A stretch of DNA of 7,316 nt, from the NCBI GenBank assembly GCA_900554135.1, contig USFU01000082.1, positions 1 through 7,316 on the forward strand, in the 5' to 3' direction. Position numbers and translations under genes: made by a program. Shown here one piece after another: positions 1-6,138 of this stretch; the stretch's first letter is position 1, and every line of letters starts with the position of its first letter. The stretch is from an uncultured Collinsella sp. Lineage in GTDB: Bacteria; Actinomycetota; Coriobacteriia; Coriobacteriales; Coriobacteriaceae. The notes under the pieces are model-generated. The model worked only from the letters and a program-made list of their open reading frames with translations. It had not been told where the DNA came from and did no database searches.

Positions 1-1289
1 TCCAACAGGGCCGCGCCGCTTACCGCGCGGGTGATTTTTCCGCTGCAGCCCAGATGCTTGGGGCGGCAAAGACTCCCGATGAGATTATGGGCGAGTCCGA
101 TCACCTCCGCGGCAACGCCTTGATGCACCTGGGCATGTATGCCGAGGCCGCTGAGGCCTATGCCGCCGCCCTCAACGACGGCACCTACGGCAAGCGCGGC
201 GCGCTGCTCACCAACCGCGGCAAGGCGCTCGCCGCCGTGGGCGACTACACGACGGCCGCCCAGGCGTTCTCTGCCGCTACGCAGGATGCTTCCTACGCCA
301 CGCCGTTCAAGGCCTATCTGGGCCTGGGTAACGCACTGTTCCAGTCGGGCGACTATGCCAACGCGGGTACCGCCTTCCGTCAGGCCGCCATCGACGGCGC
401 CAATCCGGCCCCTGCCGCCGCACTAGGCGAGCTCGGTCGTTGCTTCATTAAGCTCGGTCGTCCGGCGGATGCCGTGGAGACCTACCGCACGGCTATCGAC
501 TTTGCCGGCCCCCGCGACGACACACGTGCGCTCAACGCCGGCATGGGTCAGGCGCTTTCTGCCGCCGGCCGTCCCTCCGACGCACTCGACGCCTTTAACG
601 CCGCTACTGCCGATGGCATCTACCAGCTCACCTCCGAGCAGGCCGATGAGCTTGCCCGCGTGCACGATTCGCTTGCCGCGCTGTCTGCCCAGACGGCTAT
701 GGCCACGGCTCCGGCGCCCGCGATGGACGCTCCTGCCGTCGATCCGCTCGATCCTACGGGCGCGACCGGTCAGTTTATGCCCGATCCCTCGGACACCGGC
801 TTCTTTACGCTGTCCGAGTCCGAGATGGTCCAGCAGGACCGTCAGGATCGTAAGCAGGCCAAGGTCCGTCGTCGCCATCGCCACACGGGTCTCAAAGTCT
901 TCATCGTGCTGCTTCTGCTTATTTTGATCGCCGCGGGCGGTCTGGGCTTTGCCTACACGCGCGGCTTTGGCTTCCCGTCTCAGGAGTCTGTCGTTACCGA
1001 TCTGTTCCAGGCTGCCGGCGACGGTGACACCGCAAAGGCCGAGTCTTGCCTGGCATCGAGCCTGTCCGAGGACGCTAAGTCGATGATCATCTCCTCGATT
1101 CCGCAGGGTGCCACCGTGTCCGTCGAGGGCATGGATCAGTCCATGACCGAGACGACCGCTAAGGTGAAGGCATCGCTGTCCAAGGGCGGCGAGCAGGAGT
1201 ACACCGTCAAATTCGTGCGCTCCGACAACCATATCGGCTGGGCCGTTTCCTCGCTCGATATGGATTTCTCGGCTGCTGACAACCAGTAG
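1..1289 (+). CDS. TPR-repeat membrane-anchored protein, 5'-truncated
   Basis: The reading frame is open to the window edge (first full codon at 3), so the true start lies upstream. The residues before the first ATG (54), read as QQGRAAYRAGDFSAAAQ, already form a TPR helix, so that ATG is internal. About six TPR units follow at roughly 36-residue spacing, recognisable by repeated G-x-A-L / G-x-Y/P-x-x-A cores (near nt 3, 105, 213, 315, 420 and 530). A Pro/Ala linker follows (nt 700-780), then a strongly basic stretch (KVRRRHRH, before nt 891) and a hydrophobic helix at nt 891-959. The last ~105 residues begin SQESVVTDLFQAAGDGD and resemble the small NTF2-like/DUF4878-type domains found outside the membrane; that family call is tentative. 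By the positive-inside rule the TPR part is cytoplasmic and the C-terminal domain external. It ends with tandem stops TAG TGA. TPR domains bind protein partners. A role in wall growth is suggested only by its place before mreB, and a hairpin separates the two transcripts. Confidence 0.85.
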   Translation, partial: QQGRAAYRAGDFSAAAQMLGAAKTPDEIMGESDHLRGNALMHLGMYAEAAEAYAAALNDGTYGKRGALLTNRGKALAAVGDYTTAAQAFSAATQDASYATPFKAYLGLGNALFQSGDYANAGTAFRQAAIDGANPAPAAALGELGRCFIKLGRPADAVETYRTAIDFAGPRDDTRALNAGMGQALSAAGRPSDALDAFNAATADGIYQLTSEQADELARVHDSLAALSAQTAMATAPAPAMDAPAVDPLDPTGATGQFMPDPSDTGFFTLSESEMVQQDRQDRKQAKVRRRHRHTGLKVFIVLLLLILIAAGGLGFAYTRGFGFPSQESVVTDLFQAAGDGDTAKAESCLASSLSEDAKSMIISSIPQGATVSVEGMDQSMTETTAKVKASLSKGGEQEYTVKFVRSDNHIGWAVSSLDMDFSAADNQ

Positions 1290-1311
1290 TGACCTTATGG
1301 GATTTAGCTTT

Positions 1312-1344
1312 GCCCGGCGCTTCACCGCAAGTGAGGTGCCGGGC
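1312..1344 (+). terminator. 14-bp hairpin, probable terminator of the TPR gene
   Basis: GCCCGGCGCTTCAC (1312-1325) pairs along its whole length with GTGAGGTGCCGGGC (1331-1344), using two G-U wobbles, around a CGCAA loop. It starts 23 nt after the TPR stop codon and precedes the mreB promoter region, as expected for a transcript end. The following bases are only TTGCGC, so the U tract is poor. It could be one of the U-poor terminators proposed for actinobacteria, or a hairpin that stabilises a 3' end. Confidence 0.6.
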
Positions 1345-1353
1345 TTGCGCTAG

Positions 1354-1359
1354 TATGAT
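1354..1359 (+). promoter_or_regulatory. Possible -10 box for the mreB operon
   Basis: TATGAT matches the sigma-70 type -10 consensus at five of six bases and lies about 45 nt before the mreB start, directly after the hairpin. This would give a leader of roughly 40 nt. No convincing -35 is visible: the expected position (about 1331-1336, GTGAGG) falls in the 3' arm of the hairpin. A second GCTAGTA copy at 1362-1368 could instead mark an alternative -10 region. The call rests on position and one box only. Confidence 0.35.
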
Positions 1360-1394
1360 GAGCTAGTAGTTTTCCAGCAATCATCCAACACATC

Positions 1395-1399
1395 AGGAG
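1395..1399 (+). promoter_or_regulatory. mreB ribosome binding site (selects TTG start)
   Basis: AGGAG sits 5 nt before TTG at 1405. The next in-frame candidate, ATG at 1417, would be 17 nt away, which is too far. The site therefore decides for the TTG start. Confidence 0.8.
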
Positions 1400-1404
1400 T
1401 TGCG

Positions 1405-2448
1405 TTGTTTTCTTTGATGGATATGTTCTTCGGTAGCTATGCGGGCGATCTTGCCATCGACCTCGGCACCGCAAATACGCTTGTCTCCGTGCGCGGCAAG
1501 GGCATCGTCATTCGCGAGCCCTCTGTAGTCGCCATCGACAAGAACGACGAGCGCATCCTAGCGGTCGGTATCGAGGCAAAGCGCATGCTCGGCCGTACGC
1601 CCGGCAACATCGTGGCCGTTCGTCCCCTCAAGGACGGCGTTATCGCCGACTTCGATGTTACCGAGGCAATGCTGCGCTACTTTATCGACAAGGCGTCCGA
1701 GAAGCGCTATCCGTGGACTCCGCGTCCGCGCGTCGTCGTCTGTGTTCCCTCCGGCGTCACGTCGGTCGAGAAGCGCGCCGTCTTTGAGGCCACGATTCAG
1801 GCCGGCGCTCGCCAGGCCTATTTGATCGAGGAGCCCATGGCGGCTGCCATCGGTGCCGACCTGCCCGTCGAGGAGCCCACCGGCTCCATGGTCATCGATA
1901 TCGGCGGCGGTACCACCGAGGTCGCCGTTATCGCCATGGGCGGCATCGTCGTCTCGCAGTCCATCCGCATTGCCGGCGACGAGTTCGATCAGGCTATCCT
2001 CACGCACGTCCGCGATGCCTATAACCTGGCTATCGGCGAGCGTACGGCAGAGGATATTAAGATCAAGGTCGGCTCTGCCGTGCCGCTCAAGGACGAGCTC
2101 GATGTCGAGGTTAACGGCCGCGACGTAATCACGGGTCTGCCCAAGACCGTGCGCATCGAGAGCGAGGAGATCCGTCGCGCGCTCAACAAGCCGCTCGACG
2201 AGATGGCAAAGGCCGTCAAGGACGCGCTCGACGCCACGCCACCCGATCTTGCCTCCGACCTCATGTATTACGGCATTTTGCTGACCGGTGGCGGCGCGCT
2301 GCTGCGCGGTCTCGACGTGCGCCTGCGCGACGAGACCGGCGTTTCGGTCAACGTCAGCCCCACGGCACTCGACAACGTCGTAAACGGCTGTGCCCGCGTG
2401 CTCGAGGCCAACGCGTTTGACGGCGGCTTCGTCCAGACCAATGCTTAA
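1405..2448 (+). CDS. mreB: Rod shape-determining actin-like protein MreB
   Basis: Bacterial actin homologue that forms ATP-dependent filaments on the inner face of the membrane and guides the elongation machinery (RodA/PBP2) around the cell. The 347 residues match the usual family length. The actin-fold nucleotide motifs are present in order: phosphate-1 DLGTANT (19-25), the IEEPMAAAIGADLP connecting segment (141-154), phosphate-2 DIGGGTTEVAV (165-175) and the adenosine motif LTGGGALLRGL (293-303). The N terminus MFSLMDMFFG is hydrophobic and probably helps membrane attachment, as the N-terminal helix or hydrophobic loop does in other MreBs; that is inference. Start TTG was chosen from the AGGAG at 1395. 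It is the first gene of the operon, with mreC 21 nt downstream. Mbl and MreBH paralogues cannot be excluded by sequence alone, but linkage to mreCD favours MreB. Confidence 0.97.
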   Translation: MFSLMDMFFGSYAGDLAIDLGTANTLVSVRGKGIVIREPSVVAIDKNDERILAVGIEAKRMLGRTPGNIVAVRPLKDGVIADFDVTEAMLRYFIDKASEKRYPWTPRPRVVVCVPSGVTSVEKRAVFEATIQAGARQAYLIEEPMAAAIGADLPVEEPTGSMVIDIGGGTTEVAVIAMGGIVVSQSIRIAGDEFDQAILTHVRDAYNLAIGERTAEDIKIKVGSAVPLKDELDVEVNGRDVITGLPKTVRIESEEIRRALNKPLDEMAKAVKDALDATPPDLASDLMYYGILLTGGGALLRGLDVRLRDETGVSVNVSPTALDNVVNGCARVLEANAFDGGFVQTNA

Positions 2449-2454
2449 TTTCCA

Positions 2455-2463
2455 AAAGGTGGA
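2455..2463 (+). promoter_or_regulatory. mreC ribosome binding site (selects TTG start)
   Basis: AAAGGTGGA, an imperfect Shine-Dalgarno, ends 6 nt before TTG at 2470. The first in-frame ATG (2527) lies in the loop of an inverted repeat and has no such site, so TTG 2470 is preferred. Flanking bases CCAAA (2452-2456) and TTTGG (2469-2473) can pair, with TGG/CCA inside, so the site and start codon might be partly masked. Confidence 0.65.
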
Positions 2464-2469
2464 TTCCAT

Positions 2470-3468
2470 TTGGCACGATCTTCGGGTTTCTCCACAAATC
2501 TGAATACCAAGCGACAATCAACGGGTATGCGCCCGTTGATTGTTTTCAGCCTGATTTCGGTGTTGCTGCTCACGTTTTACATCCGCGAGGGCCAGGCTGG
2601 ACCGATTCATGCCGTCCGTTCGGGCGTGACGACGATCACCTCGCCGGTACGCTTTGTGGGCTCGGCCGTGGCGGCGCCGTTCAATGCGATCGGCAACGTG
2701 TTCTCCAACCTCACGGCGTCGCAGGAGACGCTCGACGAGCTCAAAAAGCAAAACGAGGACCTGACCTCAAAGGTTGCTGAGCTTTCCGAGGCCCAGAAGA
2801 CCGCCGAGCGCTTGGAGGGTCTGGTCGGTCTGCAGTCCACCTACAACCTCAAGTCGACCGCGGCCCGTATCGTCGGCGCCTCGGGCGATGCCTGGACTTC
2901 GACCGTAACCATCGATAAGGGTTCTGCCGACGGGCTTTCCATTAACATGCCCGTGACGAGCTCGGCCGGTGTTATCGGCCAGATTATCGAGGTTTCGGCC
3001 AAGACGTCGACCGTGCGCCTGATCGGCGACGAGAACTCGGGCGTGTCCGCCATGGTGCAGGACACGCGCGCCCAGGGCATGCTGCAGGGTCAGGCTGACG
3101 GCACGCTGCGTCTTGAGTACGTGAGCGTCGACTCCGATGTTAAGGTTGGCGATATCATCGTGACCTCGGGCATCGGCGGTGTGTTCCCCAAGGGCCTTCC
3201 GCTCGGCACCGTCTCGTCGGTTGAGAAATCGGCAAACGACGTGTACTACACCATTGTGGTGCGCGCTCAGACGACGGCCGAGAACAACGAGGAAGTGCTG
3301 GTCATCACCTCGCTGACCGACGAACAGTCGGCCTCGGATGAGGACGTGAGCACAGCCAACAGCACGCCGCAGGGAACGTCGCGCGATGCTGCGACCAAGA
3401 CGAAGGACGAGAGCTCGGATGACAGTTCCGACACGTCCGAGACGACCGATTCCGGCTCGAGCGAATAG
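2470..3468 (+). CDS. mreC: Rod shape-determining protein MreC
   Basis: Bitopic membrane protein of the Rod complex; in studied bacteria it binds PBP2 outside the membrane and favours its active form, and links to MreD and MreB. The 332 residues show a short basic cytoplasmic N terminus (1-19), one membrane helix (about 20-37, MRPLIVFSLISVLLLTFYI), a coiled coil (about 85-118, QETLDELKKQNEDL onward) and the two beta domains typical of MreC (about 130-280). Recognisable blocks there include DKGSADGL, PVTSSAGVIGQI, VRLIGDENS, GDIIVTSGIGGVFPKGLPLG and NNEEVLVI. The last 50 residues (283-332) form a tail with 22 Ser/Thr, 14 Asp/Glu and only 3 basic residues, probably disordered and external. The TTG start is set by the site at 2455. 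A perfect inverted repeat overlaps codons 15-25, where unusual codons (CGA CAA TCA) occur. Confidence 0.96.
   Translation: MARSSGFSTNLNTKRQSTGMRPLIVFSLISVLLLTFYIREGQAGPIHAVRSGVTTITSPVRFVGSAVAAPFNAIGNVFSNLTASQETLDELKKQNEDLTSKVAELSEAQKTAERLEGLVGLQSTYNLKSTAARIVGASGDAWTSTVTIDKGSADGLSINMPVTSSAGVIGQIIEVSAKTSTVRLIGDENSGVSAMVQDTRAQGMLQGQADGTLRLEYVSVDSDVKVGDIIVTSGIGGVFPKGLPLGTVSSVEKSANDVYYTIVVRAQTTAENNEEVLVITSLTDEQSASDEDVSTANSTPQGTSRDAATKTKDESSDDSSDTSETTDSGSSE
2514..2546 (+). promoter_or_regulatory. Perfect 12-bp inverted repeat inside the start of mreC
   Basis: ACAATCAACGGG (2514-2525) and CCCGTTGATTGT (2532-2543) are exact reverse complements around a 6-nt loop TATGCG, and the sequence continues TTTC. 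The T run lies on the + strand side only. The shape resembles an intrinsic terminator or attenuator within the coding sequence, about 45 nt past the start codon; the GC core is short (CGGG/CCCG) and the base of the stem is A/U-rich, so termination would be partial at best. Alternatives are an RNA-processing or stability hairpin, a translation-modulating structure or a protein-binding palindrome. The repeat is seen directly; its function is inferred. Confidence 0.5.
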
Positions 3469-3472
3469 GGGG
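3467..3472 (+). promoter_or_regulatory. mreD ribosome binding site (selects second ATG)
   Basis: AGGGGG begins inside the mreC stop codon. It is 7 nt before ATG 3480 but only 1 nt before ATG 3474, so the second ATG is favoured. Confidence 0.5.
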
Positions 3473-3479
3473 CATGTCC

Positions 3480-4046
3480 ATGGATCTACACGAGCAGGGG
3501 ATGAGCTCCCGCACGTTTGTGATCGCCGCCATCGTGTGCGTGCTGCTGCAGGCAGGCCTGGCACCGCAGATCTCCATTGCGGGCGGTCGCGTCAACTTCA
3601 TGATTATCCTGGTGTGCCTAAGCGTGTTCTCGGGCGACCCGACCCGTGCCGTCGTGTGCGGTTTTTGCAGCGGCTTGTTTTATGACCTGTCCGCTGCCGT
3701 TCCGGTGGGCGTTATGTCGCTCCTGCTGACCGTGGGTTCTTTTGCCCTGGTGCACAGCGCTGTCGGTCAGACGGGCGGTACCCCGAGTGCGCGCGGCATC
3801 ACTGTGGGCGCCTTCGCGCTCGTCATTAATGTGATCTACAGCATCATCTTGCTGTTTATGGGTTTGGAGACGAGCTTTGTCGTGGCGATCTTCGGCCATG
3901 CGCTGCCGTCCTCGATCCTGACGGGTCTGGTTGCCATTCCGTTTTTGATGTCCGGCGTCGTGCCGCAGTCCGGCTATGGATTCTCCGCACGTGGCGGACG
4001 CCAGACGGGTATGCGCTTTAAGCCCAAGACCCGCAAGCTCAAATAG
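3480..4046 (+). CDS. mreD: Rod shape-determining membrane protein MreD
   Basis: Small polytopic membrane protein of the Rod complex, thought to balance or regulate MreC and its action on PBP2. The product is 188 residues from ATG 3480 (190 from ATG 3474), normal for MreD, which is usually about 160-190. About five hydrophobic segments are visible, beginning RTFVIAAIVCVLLQAGLA, then VNFMIILVCLSVFSGDP, the weakly conserved MreD signature AVVCGFCSGLFYDLSAAVPV followed by a further helix, then VINVIYSIILLFMGLE and ILTGLVAIPFLMSGVV. The C terminus is basic (RFKPKTRKLK) and probably cytoplasmic. MreD diverges fast; the call rests on hydropathy, the G-x-x-x-G-L-x-x-D-L-like block and its place between mreC and mrdA. 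The mreC stop codon is 11 nt upstream and overlaps the ribosome binding site, so translation is probably coupled. Confidence 0.92.
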   Translation: MDLHEQGMSSRTFVIAAIVCVLLQAGLAPQISIAGGRVNFMIILVCLSVFSGDPTRAVVCGFCSGLFYDLSAAVPVGVMSLLLTVGSFALVHSAVGQTGGTPSARGITVGAFALVINVIYSIILLFMGLETSFVVAIFGHALPSSILTGLVAIPFLMSGVVPQSGYGFSARGGRQTGMRFKPKTRKLK

Positions 4047-4059
4047 GGGAGGCCCGTAG

Positions 4060-6129
4060 ATGTCTTCCCAGTTGACGGTTATTATCGCCGGTATCGTACT
4101 GGTTGTGGCCATCGTGGTCGCGCTGGTCATCATGCGTCGTGGCGATTCCCGTTTTACCTACGATACACAGCATGGAACGGCCCCGCGCGCCACCGAGGGC
4201 GAGGGCAATACCGCGGCGACCGCCTTTAAGGGCCGCTTTTCCATCCTCACCACGGGTGTGGGCGCGATGTTCGCGGCGCTTGCCGTCAAGCTGTGGGGCA
4301 TGCAGATGGTCTCGTCGGACTATTACGAAAAGCAGGCTAATAGCAATCAGACGCGCACCGTTACCACACCCGCTGTGCGCGGCCGCATCCTCGACCGCAA
4401 TGGCGTGGCGCTTGTCCAGAACCGTCCCTCACTTGCTGTCGTGGCCTACCGCGACCTTGCCGAGGATGAGGTTCTGGTTCGCCATCTTGCCAACGTGCTT
4501 GGAATGCCTTACGTGGCGGTCCTTCGCAATATTCAGGACAATACAGAGGGCGCTCAGAGCCTACATACCATCGCGACGGACGTCCGTCGCTCCACGGTTG
4601 CCTATATTCAGGAGCATGCCGGCGAGTTCCCGGGCGTCAAGATTGCCGAGCGTACCGAGCGCCAGTATCCATATGGCGAGACAGCATGCCATATCTTGGG
4701 CTATACCGGCACCATTACCTCCGAGCAGCTCGAGGCCCAGAATAAGAAAACCTCTGGCGATGATGATGCTTCTGCTGGCAAGATTACGTACCAGTCGGGC
4801 GATATCGTGGGCCAGGCGGGCGTTGAGAGCTACTACGAAAACCTGCTGCAGGGTATTCGTGGCGAGCAGACCGTCAAGGTCGATGCCTCGGGCAATGTGA
4901 CCGGTCAGGCCGGCGCCGTTCCCGCGAAGGCCGGCTCCGACATTAAGCTCACGCTCGACCTTAAGATCCAACAGGCCTGCGAGACGGCACTGGCGAGCGC
5001 TATCGAGCTTGCCAAGACCACTGGCTACAGCAATGCCGGCAACGGCGCTGTGGTGTGTCTCGATCCCAACAATGGCGAGATCCTGGGCATGGCGAGCGAG
5101 CCCAAGTTCGATCCGTCCGTCTTTATCGGCGGCGTCTCAAATGACGTGTGGACCGAGCTCAATGATGACAAAGGTTCGCACCCGCTGCTCAACCGCGCCA
5201 TTAGCGGACAGTACATGTCGGCTTCGACCATCAAGCCGCTCTCGGCACTGGCCGGTCTTGAGTTTGGAACCTACACGTCGGGGCAGACGACCAACTGCAC
5301 GGGCTATTGGACGGGTCTGGGCAAGTCGTGGGGCAAGTACTGCTGGCTGCATTCCGGCCACGGCACCATGACGCTGCAGTCCGGTATCGCCAACTCCTGC
5401 GACCCCGTGTTCTACGATATGGGCAAGGCGTTTTTCTACAACGACCAGCATCCCGAGGGCCTGCAAGAGATCTTTCGTCGCTGGGGCCTGGGCAAGACCT
5501 GCGGTATCGATCTGCCGAGTGAGGGCACGGGCCGTATTCCCGATGCCGAGTGGAAAGAGTCTTACTTTACCGACGCATCTGCCGAGGACCGCAAGTGGAA
5601 CGCTGGCGATATGACGAACATCGCCATCGGCCAGGGCGACATTCTGGTGACACCGCTGCAGATGGCCTGCGCCTATATGGGCATTGCCAACGGCGGCAAA
5701 CAGTATGTGCCGCATGTGTTCTTGTCTGCTGTCTCGCGTGATGGCGACGGCGATGCCTACAAGTACAACGGCAAGGGCAAGAAGAAGCGCCTGGAGGCCA
5801 AGATCAACAGCGATTCGGATTTGGCTCTTGTTCGCAACGGCATGCACGATGTGATTTACTCCGCGTCGACTTCGACCGCCGCGCACTTTAACTCCCTGAC
5901 CCCTACGGTCTACGGTAAGTCCGGCACGGGCGAGAAGAGCGGCGAGGACGATTACGCGTGGTTTTGCGCCTACGCGCCGGCCGATGACCCTAAGTACGTG
6001 ATTGCCACTATCTTGGAGCAGGGCGGTGGCGGCTCCGATACCGCGTTGCACGTCGTGCGCGATGTCCTCGGTGCGATTTATGATGAGCCCGACACGTCGA
6101 CGGCCACGGGCGATTCCTCGGTTCGATAG
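4060..6129 (+). CDS. mrdA: Penicillin-binding protein 2, elongation transpeptidase
   Basis: Class B PBP: a D,D-transpeptidase that cross-links peptidoglycan outside the membrane and partners RodA. GGGGAGG (4046-4052), overlapping the mreD stop, lies 7 nt before ATG 4060. The 689 residues contain an unusual extra hydrophobic helix (5-25, followed by MRRGDSR), a polar linker, the usual anchor helix (about 62-82), the pedestal motif RGRILDRNG (107-115), and a GQAGVESYYENLLQG block. In the transpeptidase domain are S389-T-I-K392 (nucleophile Ser389), S446-C-D448 (PBP2s commonly have SxD rather than SxN) and K620-S-G-T-G (variant of KTG). The usual PPG before the nucleophile reads M-S-A. C413, C428, H434 and C447 are spaced like the zinc ligands of Gram-negative PBP2. 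The tail is polar, without PASTA repeats. Being followed by rodA, it is the elongation PBP rather than the FtsI/PBP3 division type. Confidence 0.94.
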   Translation: MSSQLTVIIAGIVLVVAIVVALVIMRRGDSRFTYDTQHGTAPRATEGEGNTAATAFKGRFSILTTGVGAMFAALAVKLWGMQMVSSDYYEKQANSNQTRTVTTPAVRGRILDRNGVALVQNRPSLAVVAYRDLAEDEVLVRHLANVLGMPYVAVLRNIQDNTEGAQSLHTIATDVRRSTVAYIQEHAGEFPGVKIAERTERQYPYGETACHILGYTGTITSEQLEAQNKKTSGDDDASAGKITYQSGDIVGQAGVESYYENLLQGIRGEQTVKVDASGNVTGQAGAVPAKAGSDIKLTLDLKIQQACETALASAIELAKTTGYSNAGNGAVVCLDPNNGEILGMASEPKFDPSVFIGGVSNDVWTELNDDKGSHPLLNRAISGQYMSASTIKPLSALAGLEFGTYTSGQTTNCTGYWTGLGKSWGKYCWLHSGHGTMTLQSGIANSCDPVFYDMGKAFFYNDQHPEGLQEIFRRWGLGKTCGIDLPSEGTGRIPDAEWKESYFTDASAEDRKWNAGDMTNIAIGQGDILVTPLQMACAYMGIANGGKQYVPHVFLSAVSRDGDGDAYKYNGKGKKKRLEAKINSDSDLALVRNGMHDVIYSASTSTAAHFNSLTPTVYGKSGTGEKSGEDDYAWFCAYAPADDPKYVIATILEQGGGGSDTALHVVRDVLGAIYDEPDTSTATGDSSVR

Positions 6130-6138
6130 GAGGTTGCG

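Noticed and set aside
54..56. ATG 54 as the true start of the TPR protein
   Set aside because: The frame is open to the window edge and the residues before it form a TPR helix.
423..1325. Long minus-strand open frame (300 codons) opposite the TPR gene
   Set aside because: Antisense shadow of a high-GC gene; the + frame has clear TPR repeats and a membrane helix, while the minus product shows no recognisable domain.
1345..1372. TTGCGC (1345) with TAGTTT (1367) as the mreB promoter
   Set aside because: Spacing is 16 nt but each box matches the consensus at only about half its bases; weaker than the TATGAT box.
1558..2517. Minus-strand open frame (319 codons) opposite mreB
   Set aside because: It lies opposite an unmistakable MreB with all nucleotide-binding motifs; the translation is Asp/Gly/Arg/His-rich, typical of shadow frames.
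3474..3476. ATG 3474 as the mreD start
   Set aside because: Only 1 nt separates it from the G-rich ribosome binding site; ATG 3480 has 7-nt spacing. The difference is two residues and not certain.
2767..3564. Minus-strand open frame (265 codons) opposite mreC and the mreD start
   Set aside because: Arg-rich composition, no domain, and it crosses two well-supported + strand genes.
5395..5403. S-C-D in place of S-x-N as a sign of an inactive PBP2
   Set aside because: SxD is common in PBP2-type enzymes, and the other catalytic motifs (STIK, KSGTG) are intact.
5137..6051. Minus-strand open frame (304 codons) opposite mrdA
   Set aside because: Opposite the PBP2 transpeptidase domain with its catalytic motifs; explained by codon bias.
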